In this document: piece after piece, positions 35,901 through 47,171 of the stretch
Position numbering within the stretch: the first letter of the stretch is position 1
How the letters are laid out: each line of letters begins with the position of its first letter
DNA from: Hsuehochloa calcarea
Lineage: Eukaryota; Streptophyta; Magnoliopsida; Poales; Poaceae
Assembly (NCBI GenBank): GCA_036346395.1
Contig: CM070594.1
Location: 14,231,385-14,295,384, forward strand
Direction of reading: 5' to 3'
DNA: 64,000 nt
The notes under the pieces: model-generated
The model's input: the letters and a program-made list of their open reading frames with translations, nothing else
Databases searched by the model: none
Told to the model about the DNA's origin: nothing
Position numbers and translations under genes: made by a program

Positions 35901-37217
35901 ACGAAGGGCACTTGACAGCAATCGGCCTCCTGAGGAACAAGACTTGGTCTCATGGGTGGGTTTTGTCTATTTCAGAATTTAGGTCTCATGGGTAGGTTTT
36001 GTCTATTTCAGAATTTAGTTAAATGGCCCGATAATCATACTTTTACAAAGGAAAACAAAACACGGATAAACATATGTATGTCGAAAGGCAAAGATGAAAT
36101 ACTCATGGGATGATTGTTTCATTTAGTTATCTTCCTTGCACTATCTTCGTTCTTTTTTACTTGTCGTTTTGGACATTGACACGGTCTCTAATACACACCT
36201 CTGACCATTACTTCTTCTAATTATATGTTAGCAAGAATTATTAAAAATATAATGATATGAAACTATCTTTTATGACAAATCTAGTAATATCATTTCCGCA
36301 TGACAAATCCAAATAGTTTTGCGTATATTAGCAGTCAAAGTTTTAAAGGGTTGTCTGCACACATTCTAAAACGACATTTAAAAAAGAATGGAGGGGTACT
36401 TTGGCTATGGTTAATGTTATTATGATACGTGGATAAGGTAAAAAAAAATGGGTATGTGGTGGTAACTGGTAACATTAAAATAACAGTGCTGGGTTGGGTA
36501 CTGGAGATATGTACACCTTTCAAGTATATGGTGTGAGCTCTTTTCTAGCAACCCGTAATTTTTCTTGTCAATTAACCTCCTAGTTGTGTACATCTAGCAG
36601 TTAAAGAGATGGTTTTACCTGAATTATAAATGAATCCTCATAAATTGGCACTGTTCATTTGTTTTTGTCATTTGAGGCCTCGAAATATAAGTATGCTAAT
36701 GTTGAATGTTCTACCAATCTGTCTGCAGGCTCGTCCATTGTTCAAAGACCAAAGGAAATTTCCAAGGATGGCTGATCCTTTGTTGCAAGGCCGCTTCCCA
36801 AAGAGGGGTTTGTACCAGGCCTTGGCTATTGCAGCAATATGTTTGCAGGAGAAAGCAAAGAACCGCCCTCCGATTAGGGAAGTTGCTGCTGCTCTCTCTT
36901 ATTTAGCGTCACAAACATACGACAGGCATAACACTGCTGCTCGTCGTAACCTGGCTGGCCCTTCCGCACCAAGAGTGCTGGACGATCAGATTAACCAAGA
37001 CACTACTTTGCCAAGTCGACATGGAGCTCAGATGGCAACGCATGACCGAACGAATCACTTCGTGCCCGAAGTGAACGAACCTTGCTGGAGCGGCTCACAT
37101 CGCACAGGACGGGGCAGGGTTGCCCCAGACGGTTTCGATAGAGAGCGTGCACTTGCAGATGCCAATGTCTGGGCCGAGGCTTGGAGACGTCACGAGAAGG
37201 CAAGCGAAATGCAGTAA
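32970..37217 (+). CDS. Receptor-like cytoplasmic kinase, PBS1/PBL (RLCK VII) type
   Basis: This is a five-exon gene: 32970-33054, 33770-33978, 34228-34417, 35564-35955 and 36729-37217. All introns are GT-AG and phases join exactly, giving 454 residues. The start was chosen for MGFMSCLFRC, which offers Gly2 for N-myristoylation and Cys for palmitoylation, so plasma-membrane attachment is likely. The Ser/Thr kinase domain starts near FTLRELTDATENF (63-75). It has P-loop GRGGFG (82-87), Lys103 in VVAVK, RD motif and catalytic Asp201 in YRDIKPSN, DFG at 219-221 and APE at 246-248. All key residues are present. The activation segment holds GDKTHVT (229-235), close to the GDKSHVS protease target of PBS1. 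Such kinases relay immune-receptor signals. The C-terminal 80 residues are low in known motifs. The exact orthologue is not determined. Confidence 0.93.
35946..36018 (+). repeat. 36-bp tandem duplication across the exon 4 donor site
   Basis: GGTCTCATGGGTGGGTTTTG at 35946 recurs at 35982 with one change (GTAGG for GTGGG). Each copy continues TCTATTTCAGAATTTAG. The duplication includes the last ten bases of exon 4, so two donors exist, at 35956 and 35992. Use of the second would read into an in-frame TAG at 35980-35982. Confidence 0.9.
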
Positions 37218-37500
37218 CTGATCAAAGCCTCTGACGGCGATCTCTGCTTGAGTTTTGGCATGTTGCGATTTTGAAGAAAAGGTATGGAGTACAGAAAGGG
37301 ATGTTAAGAAGGGGCGGAGGAATAATGCGCAGTGAGGTGTGTAGAACTGCACCAGAGCGAGCGCTTGGAAGATTTCGCCGGTGGAGCCTGATACATTCCG
37401 ACTTGTTTCGTTGCATACATGGATTTATTTTGCCTATAGATACAGTCTCAGTCTCGGGGGCTGTGTATATGTAATAACCCCCATAATATATGTATTAGAG
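37218..37500 (+). other. 3' UTR region of the kinase gene
   Basis: This is non-coding sequence after the kinase stop codon. The AT-rich run ATAATATATGTATTAGAG near 37484 could serve as polyadenylation context. The downstream end also matches a dispersed repeat, so the true transcript end is unclear. Confidence 0.4.
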
Positions 37501-37690
37501 TATAAAACCTTTTTGTAGTCCAGTCGTTTTGGATGCAACAAGGATATAGAATCCATGCACATGAAATGGCATGTGTTACAAACTTACAGCATATACATTT
37601 TGGATAATTCATGCTATTTTTCTGCCGGTGCCATGTTCGCATCTTATACATGAGCTTACCCAGAAAGTTTCCAACCGGTTCTAGTTGCAG
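37472..37690. repeat. Dispersed repeat, copy 1 (partner near 48059-48540)
   Basis: Blocks TAATAACCCCC, GGATAATTCATG and CTTACCCAGAAAGTTTCCAA occur in the same order and orientation at 48059-48530. In the second copy about 290 bp of other sequence separates the last block. The copies are diverged. Identity of the repeat is unknown. Confidence 0.7.
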
Positions 37691-37921
37691 CCTAATTCCA
37701 GTCGCACAAAAGCAGCAGTGGATTTTCTTTTTGCAGGTATTACCTTTTGCAAAAACATCATGTATTCGAGCTTGCATAAGAAACAATCTGGAAATTACCA
37801 AACTTGGCCAGAAGAAACGAACAAACCCGTAGAGCTGCCCAGTGCGAAGAAAACGGCGGCGGCGTACGGTTTCCCTTCTCCATCCACAGGCGACAATAGG
37901 CACATATCACAAAAGTATACG

Positions 37922-38090
37922 CAGTGACGGAGCCACCGGCCGGGCAGCACGAGCGCCTGCCCAGGCTCATCGGCGAACCGCCATTGATACGCTAGTTCAG
38001 CCTCACCGCCATCGGAGGTGAAGAGCAGGGTGTTTCTCGGGCCATAGAACGGCTTGCCCAAGCTCCAAACTTTTCCGGGCTCCGCCACCG
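37922..38090. mobile_element. hAT-type MITE, 169 bp
   Basis: The left end is CAGTGACGGAGCCACCGG and the right end is CCGGGCTCCGCCACCG. The 8-bp AGTATACG lies on both sides (37914-37921 and 38091-38098) without mismatch. The minus-strand frame across it (starting MAEPGKVWSLGKPFYG) spans the insertion and is not treated as a gene. Confidence 0.85.
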
Positions 38091-38172
38091 AGTATACGAG
38101 AGAACTGAGGAACCGCCATCAAATTTCATAATCTATCTAACAAAAAAAAAACGGCCAGTTTGGAAACAATTT

Positions 38173-38540
38173 GTAACATCCCATTTTGGGGTGGTTTCTT
38201 TTAAATTTGGATTTGGTTTTCGGTTTGTAAAGAAGTTTCAAAACCTAATTAAATCCCCCTCAAAGTTCAAAGTTTGGCGGATTTCAAAAGCTCAATTCAA
38301 AATTTCCCCAAAATGATTTCAAATCCTCGTATCTCTCTTAAAATCCAAATTTCAGTTTTCTCGTCAATCCTTTGGGCTTGGCCCATTTTCTCCCCAGGCT
38401 CGGCCCATCCCTCTTGCCTTTCCCCTAGCTCGGTCCGGCCCAGTAGCCCCTGGCCACCCCATGCCGCACAATCTTCTCATCATGTCCCTCAAGCGTGGCG
38501 CCGCATCCCGCACGCCACCACGACCTCCCGAATCAGAGGA
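38173..38540. repeat. Gypsy-type LTR fragment
   Basis: It begins TGTAACATCCCATTTTGGGG, a common start of grass Ty3/gypsy LTRs. It continues with AAATTTGGATTTGG-like text and then CT-rich GGCCCA-containing sequence, and is cut off where the copia LTR starts. No partner LTR or internal domain is attached. Confidence 0.45.
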
Positions 38541-38544
38541 CCAG

Positions 38545-40393
38545 TAAAGGCGACTAGGGGGGTGAATAGGCACTTTCTCAAATTTCTTGCCTTAATCAAA
38601 TTCAACATGAACTTTACTCCTTTAGCTATGAAAGCCAAGAAGATCAGTAAGCGCACAGAGGAAGCCTTGTGCTGAATTCGATAACCCCTTCAACCACACG
38701 ACACAAATGTGGAGAATTGAACTCACTGTTCTGGACTGGACACTGGCGGTCTGACCGGCTACCAACGGGCGGTCCGACCGATTTGAAATCGGTTCGACCG
38801 GCCTTGAACGGGCGGTTCAAAAGCGCAAGCGATCGACCGCAGATAGAAATCGGTCCGACCGATTTAGTCCAGTACTGAAAAACAATACCCAAAACCAAAA
38901 CGAAATTTGGTCCAACTTTTGATTCAACCAATGAAACTTGACTAAATTTGGAGCACACCTCCCTAAGGATATTAGAGACCTATTTCTAGCGACGATCCTC
39001 CAGATCCGCTTCACAGAATCGATCTCTGACGATTTTATCAAAAAAGTGCACAAACCCTAGAAATATGAAAAACTTGATTCAAGACTTGCTTGTGGGGGTT
39101 GATGATCTAGATGAATCTAGGAGTATTCCCACACATCAAAGCAAGATCAAGTAGGTCAAGAGACCAAGCATAAACACTTGAATCAAGGAAGCACCACAAT
39201 CAATAAAAGAGAGAAGAACACAAAAGAGAGAAGAACACAAAAGAGAGACTTCACTCTTGAGCAAACATCAATGGATTGATTGATTCAAGATGTTGCTTAC
39301 AAAGCCACTCCCTCAAGGAGGACAAGAGCTCAACAAAGAGCACACACACAACCTTCCTCTCCTCTCCTCTCTTCTCCAAACCCTAACCCTAGAAAAAGGA
39401 AGAGGGGACCAAATGAGTGCTTAGGGTGTTTTTCCTCTTCCCCCTTTCTATTTATAGGAGAGACCTAGGGTTTCACATTTGGAGACCCACACACACATGG
39501 GACCCACACAAATACATCTGTTGAAGCAATCGCCTGCTTCACTACGTGTAGGTTGATCAGCGGCTCTCATCACGTCGCCAAGTCTCTCCCGTCCGAATCC
39601 CATCGGAACCTCCCAGAGACTCGCACCGACTTCCGCACCGTCTGATCCAACCAGTTGTACCGAACTACCCGTTCGATCAATCTTGCCCATTCTGCACCAT
39701 GCTTGAGTCACACGACCTCACCCGGCATCCATGATCGTTCTGGACCTCAGCTCTCCAAGCGTAGTCCCGATCCACCTCACCGTTGACATCATTGACCTGC
39801 AAGCCACCTGCACAGCAATAGACAAACAAATCGTCTCCGGGAACAAGTTCTTCACAACTTGACCCACGTTAGTTCCGCAATGCAATATGCAACAATAAGG
39901 CATTGACATCCATACAATAACCACAATCAAAACACATCAATGCCAAGAAGGCCAAGCTTCAAGTGATCGACGGTCTGACCGCCCCACTCCACCGGTCCGA
40001 CCGATTCCATAACGGCGGTCGGACCGCCCGAAAAGACTTAGCCAAAATTCCAACTCGAAAATCCGAAACCTTCTGGAATTTTCAAATGAATAGAACTTTT
40101 GACTGGGAGCTCAAAAATTATGTAACCACATCCAGGAGACTCCCCTCACTTGCCTACACAACCTATTTTTGACCTAGCCCCAGATTCCACCATCACCATT
40201 TGGCGGTCGGACCGGCAAGCACTGCCGGTCAGACCTTTCCACTGGCCGGTCGGACCGGCGACTCGGCCGATCGACCGCCGCTACTGACAAAGACTGGAGC
40301 AAACCCGAAAACGCGACAAATTGCAAACCAATAAAACCATTGCCAATTGACTCATCATCCTGAGATCGTGCACATATCCTCACGATATCCACA
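38545..40393 (-). repeat. SIRE-like copia 3' LTR
   Basis: On the minus strand the sequence runs from TGTGGATATCGTGAGG at 40393, beside a polypurine tract (TCAAGGGGGACA), to the CCTATTCACCCCCCTAGTCG block near 38551-38570. That block marks the U5 end of many SIRE-type LTRs. A TATA-like CTATAAATAG lies at about 39448-39457. Two clusters of GGTCGGACCG-like palindromes (38745-38860 and 39965-40280) and a short AAGAGAGAAGAACACA tandem (39205-39250) lie inside. The 5' LTR is not in the window, so exact ends are inferred. Confidence 0.5.
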
Positions 40394-41785
40394 ATGTCCC
40401 CCTTGATGAACACATTGGCAATTTCCTAGAAAATGTAGTTTTTCGTATTGAAAAGTAAAAAATTCACCGTTTTCGCATAAAGGCACAACTTGGTCCATAA
40501 GCAAGAAAAAGCCTAGGAACCGATCAAGCTGGCTTCAGAATAGTATAAGCAAGTGAGATAAGGCAATGAAAGCACAAAAGGATTCAATTTCCAGAAAGTA
40601 GCCAAAAATCTCACTTAGGTCCATATGAAAGACAAATGATCTATTTGACCTTTGATCATTGTGAGTCTTCTTCAAATTCAACTAAAAACATGAAGAGGCA
40701 ATAAATCCAAGAGACTCAACTCACTATGATCACAAATTTTTAAAAGGTTCATTTTTTTATGAGAGTTCTTTTATATGAAACCTTATGTATGAAACCAAAA
40801 GCTCCAAAATAACATTTTTCTTCACAATCTTTCTCCCCCTTTGATAATGAATTCATCAAGATGCATGGGAAAAGAATGAGTATGAAGGAATGACTTTATT
40901 TTTGAACTTTAGTAAAAAGGAGCCATGACCATTATACATGTAGACAGTACAAGTATTATACCAAACCATATAAAGAGTAGAAGCTATATTCAATTATGGC
41001 AAAACATGTACTGCAAAGCTAAAACTAAAATAGCAGTAATCTGAGATTAAAGGAATTAATACCATGAAAAGTTGCTCAATATCATAGTTTCACTAAAAGC
41101 AACCAACAATGAGTTAAGCCATGTCTATAAGTAAACAGAGACTCAAAACTGGAACTGAGGTATTTTGAGCATTAAGAGTTCAAATATGAAGCAATATTCA
41201 AGCACTTAGCATTTTGAGCATTTTCCTAAAAAGGATTTTTTTTTCATTGTGCTAGATCTCAAGCCTTGCCGCGACCATCTCAAGCGAGAAGCTTAAAAGA
41301 GTGGTCTAGGTCATCCAAAACTCCCCCTGAGTTCATGCCTAGTGCAATGGCAAGCCGTCTCATGAGAAAGGATTTGTGAGATCAGTTTTTTCGCACAGAA
41401 AATCTCATTTTTCATTTGCTTGACTTAAGAAGTTAAGAAGCTCATTTTTCATCTCAAAATAAGTTCAAGACTCAATTTAACCTATATGACATGGCATGAA
41501 TCATAAGAGGATCACTAGAGTAAAACTAGTCACAAGATCCAACAAGACATGATTTGATTCAATTTGCTCACAGATATAAAGCTAGCAAGGTAAAAGCTAA
41601 GCTAAACAAGAAGAGCCATAAAAGAAGTCTATCAGACTATCACTTGATATGACAAGGTATAGAGTATGAAAACAAGCCATACAAGGATAATAATCAAAGT
41701 TCCACAAATTTTATTATACAATGCAAGACAATTGAAATGAAACATGCATTATGATACAATGAATGCAAAAAGAGCAAATTCCCCC
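40394..41785 (-). other. Spacer between copia RNase H and 3' LTR
   Basis: This stretch is AT-rich and non-coding. Polypurine-like tracts on the minus strand occur at about 40394-40404, 40840-40848, 41320-41328 and 41779-41786 (each containing AGGGGG). Long spacers with repeated polypurine tracts are typical of SIRE-type copia elements. Confidence 0.55.
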
Positions 41786-43250
41786 TCAAAACAGCCCAAT
41801 AGGACTAATAACCCCTAACTCTCCCCGCAAAGCAGCAAAACGAGAAGAATCAAGAGTTTTAGTGAAAATATCTGCAACCTGTTGCTCTGACTCTACAAAG
41901 TGAAGGACAACATCACCCTTCTCAACATGGTCTCTAAGAAAATAAAATCGAATATCAATGTGTTTAGTCCTGGAATGTTGCACTGGGTTTTTGGCAATAT
42001 TAATTGCAGAAGTGTTGCCACAGAAAAGAGGAACACTTCTCAAGGATAACCCATAGTCCCGCAGCGTGGATAAAATCCAGAGAACACGAGAGCGACCATC
42101 GGTCTGCAGCTACATACTCGGCCTCACCGTGTGTCTTTGTGCAATCAAGACCTGCTTTTCTAGAAGACCAAGAAACAAGAGATGTGCCTAAGAAATGACA
42201 AGTGCCAGAAGTACTCTTCCTATCCACTCTACACCCCGCAAAATCAGCATCAGAAAATGCTCGAATTGAGAGCAGAAGAAGAAGAATACCAAAGTCCAAA
42301 GTCAAGAGTATCTTGAAGGTACCAAGATGCGACGTCTTCGCTGACGATGAGAAGCACGAGGAAGCTCGAAGCGAGCGCACGGACATACGGCAAATTGTAT
42401 GTCCGCCTCGACGTGTGAGATAGAGGAGGAGCCAATCATATCGCGGTACTCCTTCCGGTCCACGGGCTCTCCATCCTCATCGTGGTCCAAAGACGGTGGT
42501 TGTAGCAATGGGAGTAGACATTGGCCTACTGCTTCCCATATTAAAGCGCCGAAGAAGGTCCTTTGTATACTTACTCTGGTGAACGAAGGTGCCTTCTTTC
42601 AGTTGCTTGATTTGTAAACCAAGGAAGAATGTCAACTCTCCCATCATGCTCATCTCGAACTCACTGCTCATAGAATCTGAAAATCTGGACACTAAAGCAT
42701 GAGAAGAGCCACCGAATATAATATCATCCACATAAATATGAACCAACAAGAAATCACTGCCATGCCTGAGAGTGAACAAGGTTTTATCAACCATTCCCAT
42801 TTTGAAATCATTTTCAAGCAAGAAACTCTTAAGCCTGTCATACCAAGCTCTAGGAGCTTACTTCAATCCATATAAGGCTTTAGAGAGTTTAAAAACATGG
42901 TTTGGGAATTTAAGATTTTCAAAACCAGGAGGTTGCTTGACAAAGACCTCTTCTTCTATGAAATCATTCAAGAAAGCACTTTTAACATCCATTTGAAAAA
43001 GCTTGAAACCCTCGGATGTTGCAAATGCTAAAAGAATGCGAATGACTTCCAATCTAGCTACTGGAGCAAAGGTCTTTTCAAAGTCTAAGCCTTCTACCTG
43101 GGAATAACCTTGAGCTTCGAGTCTAGCCTTATTACGAACAACCAACCCATCCTCACTTTGCTTATTTTTAAAAATCCATTTTGTTCCAATAACATGAGAA
43201 TCAGATTGTAAGGAGCATCGTGCGACGGATGTATGGACACGGTCGTTCAA
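41786..43250 (-). pseudogene. Copia (SIRE-like) reverse transcriptase and RNase H, broken
   Basis: In order on the minus strand, the RT N-terminus reads DSHVIGTKWIFKNKQSEDGL and FEKTFAPVARLEVIRILLAF, followed by FQMDVKSAFLNDFIEEEVFV (42858-43205). After an in-frame TAA at 42858-42860, where the family has a sense codon after YGLK, RT continues with the catalytic HIYVDDIIFG and ELTFFLGLQIKQ (42600-42790). RNase H pieces follow: DADFAGCRVDRKSTSGTCHF (about 42180-42260) and SRTKHIDIRFYFLRDHVEKG, ending GLF (41786-41960). Several frameshifts are present. There is no integrase or gag upstream, so the element is 5' truncated near 43250. Confidence 0.9.
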
Positions 43251-43639
43251 TTAGAGAGATTGTTGATTGAGTTCTTTGTTGGAGGCTATCTCATTGGAGT
43301 GTGTTGCCAAGATTTGCTTCTCAATAGGCTTTCTCTATTTATCCCCCTCGATCCTACGACGTGAAGACCCGGTAATCCGTATCACCGCCTCCCTTTGTCG
43401 TCGGCTTCTCATCCGATAATCTCCTCCCCCATGGGTTGGCCAGCCGACAAGCTCCCCCGTCACCACCAACCGGCCCGATTCCCCCAACTAGAGGTCTATC
43501 TCCCACCCCACGCCAAACCGCTTCGCCCTCCTCTCCCCGGTCGCCGCCAACTTTAGTTGGGAGGACTACCGCCACGCGATCGTGGCACCTTTCTCTGGCC
43601 GATGGCGCTTCTCGTCGCCACAGACGCGCGCACCCACCG

Positions 43640-45490
43640 GCATTGTCCAGTAGAAGGGCGTGTACTACCCGTCTCCGGCGGCGTCGTCCCCGACGGCGCG
43701 TGATCCCCGTGACGTGTTCGCAAGGGACTTACCGGGCTTCATGCGCGGCAGCACCGAGTCAGCGTCGCTGCAGAAGTCGTTGAAATATTCAGGGAACAGG
43801 ATGGCCAATGGGCGGGTGAACTCGGCGTCCGGGCTGAGCAATAGCTCTGGCGGCGACCGAAATTACGACAAGATTTGCAATTGGGAGTCGGATGGGGACA
43901 TCATGTACGACATTGTGGACAGGGCCGCCTTGGTGGACGAGGTGGTGGGCGCGCTGAGGAGCGTCGGGATAGACAACAGCAATGAGGGGAGGGGGTGCTA
44001 GCACCGTCATCGGCGCCGCACATCGCCAAGTAGATGCCGCCGCGGGAGGTGAAACGGCATGGGGAGACCATCGCCAAGGGGCACAAGAACTACTTGCTTA
44101 TGCTCAACTTGCATCTTGGGATCAGGTGTGTGCTTTCGTTTGCCTTCAATGGCGGGTGTGAATTATGAACATTTTAGTTGCTCAATCGTGGGATTTGACC
44201 ATGTTACTACTTTAGCACCACATAGCGTGTAACGCCGGAGAAATTCGCATTGGCTTTGGTACCTTTGTCGATTTACAAGTTTGAATTAGGAAATATTGAC
44301 ATGTGAATCATCAAAGAGTTTGCTTTGGGTGATGTAAGTAATGGTTAAAAAGAGATTTTTTTGTGGGTTGGCCAATCTGATTTGGATTACAAGGTAGATG
44401 CTTCACCCTTCTGTGTGAATTTTCCACCAACTCACAGCATTTCATTGATGGCTCAAATTGTTACTGAACTCCTTGCAAGCATATTAGCCATTTTTCTTTT
44501 ATTTTTTTCTTCACGGTTAAATTCATCTTTGCCTTACCAATGATGTGTTGACACAGGCATGCAGTCGGCAAGCAAGGTCTAATTACGCTTGATCTAAAAT
44601 TGTCGGCTTTCAACCCAAAGGAAAAGGTATGGACAAAGTTCCCTTCAAAAGGTTCAAAATATACTCCTCACAATTCTCGTGGCTTCATATGGAAGGATTA
44701 CTGCCCACAGCTGTTCCGGTTGGTCATCACTCCCAGGACAAAGATATATGATGTACCCTTGCTCTGGTGTCATCATGCTGATCGACGTATCATTTGTTCT
44801 GAACTGAATCGCAGGACACTGCACAAGCTGTTCAAGGTGGATGCTGCTGACTATATGTTATCCCTTTGCGGAAGTGATGCTCTCCGGGAGCTCTCATCTC
44901 CTGGTAAGAGTGGAAGATTCTTTTACCTAACAAATGATGATCCGTACTTGATAAAAATAATGAATAAATTAGAAGTAAAGGTTTGTCCTTTGTGGTTCCT
45001 TCTGTCTCTAAACTTTCCAAGCTTCATAAATAAGGCCAGAAGTTTTATTCTGAATGCAAGAAACACGTTTACATTACAGATGCTTTTGAAGATGCTTCCA
45101 GCTTACTACAATCATGTCTGCACATTTGAGAATACTCTCATTACCAAATTGTTTGGTCTACATTGTGTCAAGTTAGCGTTAGAGATGAATGTGATTGTCT
45201 ATTTCTTCTCCATCCTTAGCACTACCTTTGTTATATACATTTTTACCAATGTTCAAAATGTGTGCCCTGACTGTTTACTGCTGTATTACTACTCAAGTTC
45301 GTTTTGTCATAACGGGAAATCTATTCTGCTATGATTATTCTATCCATAGACGTTTTAATCTAAAAGGTTCATCTCTTGGCCGTACAACTAACAAGCCACA
45401 CACAGAGATTGATCAGTATACTACCCTAAAAGACCTCGATCTGAACTTCATATTTAGATTGAAGAAGCAGTGGTTTCAAGAGTTCCGAAG
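43640..45490 (+). pseudogene. PIP5K: PIP5K gene, truncated (phosphatidylinositol-4-phosphate 5-kinase)
   Basis: PIP5K makes PI(4,5)P2 at membranes. The pieces are: an N-terminal exon with WESDGDIMYDIVD (about 43888-43923); an exon ending 44125 with GETIAKGHKNYLLMLNLHLG; 44557-44718, starting HAVGKQGLITLDLKLSAFNP; 44815-44980, with KLFKVDAADYMLSLCGSDAL and SSPGKSGRFFYLTNDDPY; 45080-about 45178, with LKMLPAYYNHVCTFENTLIT; and 45297-45490, with VRFVITGNLFCYDYSIHRRF and NLKGSSLGRTT. Splice sites fit for most exons, but the donor after KLFGLHCVKL is not clear. After FRLKKQWFQEFRR a GT donor exists, but no exon carrying the IMDYSLL-type catalytic segment follows in this window. The usual DLKGS motif reads NLKGS. 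The gene is 3' truncated and not expected to be active. Confidence 0.8.
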
Positions 45491-47000
45491 GTGCAACCAT
45501 CTTTTGTATCATAGTCTTGCTTCGACCAATGCATCTGCAACTTCATTAGTTAGGTTCCAACTGTGGAAAATGAACCTTTCATTTCTGTAATGGTGTATAT
45601 ACATGGGTTGTGTCACTGTAGTTGAAATTGATGTGGGGGCAGTATGCATAGAAATGATGGGGCTCAATGAATGCAAGTGCTAACAAGGTATAATAAACGG
45701 TGTTGATTTTGAGTAAATTCATCATCCTTTGGGATAGGCAATTTCATCAATTTTCGCTCTGTTCAATTGTAGATGGTTGAAACCTTGTGAATTCCCTCTT
45801 CTATCAATCAAATCCAGTGATGTATTTTATAAAAGAAATATCTTGTATCACTGTGGTATTAGTCTTTGATTTCATAAAGTGATCTTTGCATAGATTTGAG
45901 CAAAATTATCATCAAAGATCTTTTATTTAAACTGATAAATTTCTAGATGTTAACTATTTATGGTACATGTAATGAAAAGAGATTGAGTAGTAAAAGTGGA
46001 GATTTTTTTCCTCCTTTTGATAGGGTTAGAGCGGTAAAGGGAAAGGTAGGTTGAGAACCAAAGATTGAGAGCAGCCTGGCATGTTTTAAAATTCTAATGG
46101 TAAACTATTCAGTCATAACATAACTGAGTTAAACATTAACACAATTTAGCATTTGTGGTATTATTTATTTAATGCCAGAATTGAGAGTCACAACCTCAGA
46201 TCTCTCAATAACCAGCGGATGCAAATCATTGCTCTGCCAGCTAGTTGTGAATGGCGCCAACATGCTATGCACAATAAACCTAGAAAGATCATCATACTTT
46301 GCAAATCAAGAATAGCTAGTAAAACATATAGAATCCAACTCTGCATACGTCTCAGTGCATAATAGAGCCAGACTATTTGCCAATTCTACAAATGAAATGA
46401 AAATTTGTATACCGAGGAGATGGTACTGAAGTGAAATAAATGACTAAGTATTAAGTCTTGTCAAGTAAGATGGACCCAAATAATATTTATGCCTATCGAA
46501 AAACTTACTAAGATGTTTGAGCAGTAGGGCTTAATCCTGAGATAGAATGCTGATGACACACAAGCCTCCTGCTGTTTAGGAGAAAGAATGGTAAAACGTG
46601 AGTAACCAGTGATTCCATTCAACTTTGTACTCCACAAATTCAACTTTCCATTAACGAAGAAACTTTCTACTCAAAAAATTCGCTTAATTTCAACTTTGAT
46701 TTTGACAACTACAGGTCGAATTCAAAGCTTTCAAACCGGATTAAAAGTCTTTCCAATCATTATTGTATACTTTCAATTCGGACTCTGAAGCTTTCAACTC
46801 GAGCCCAAAAAATCTGCGAAAATTGGATTAAAAACATTAAAATTGGGGATGAAAACTTGCAATTGGGGGAGCTTTCAAGTGGGGATTTACAAAACTTTTA
46901 ACTACAACCGAACTCAAAAGGGGGGAAAAAGAAGTTGCAATTACGGCTTGCTACCTTAACACGAGAGAAAGAGAAAGAACGATTAGAGGAGATATACCTT
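45491..47000. other. Intergenic sequence after truncated PIP5K
   Basis: No continuation of PIP5K, other domain, RNA gene or transposon end was recognised. The sequence is AT-rich. Confidence 0.5.
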
Positions 47001-47171
47001 TCAGCATGAACATGTCACATGAGTGGGGGATCTGGCAAGATGCTCTGATGAGCGGATCCTACGTGCCATTGCCATGTGCAGTAGTATTAGCCATTGCTGC
47101 CACCGAGAGCCATCACCTCGACCCGCACCGCCAGTCGTCCGCGTCGCCGGCCGTTGATGCGACCAGGAGCT

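Noticed and set aside
37795..38088. 97-residue frame starting MAEPGKVWSLGK on the minus strand
   Set aside because: It spans a hAT MITE with perfect 8-bp duplications, so the frame is a product of the insertion.
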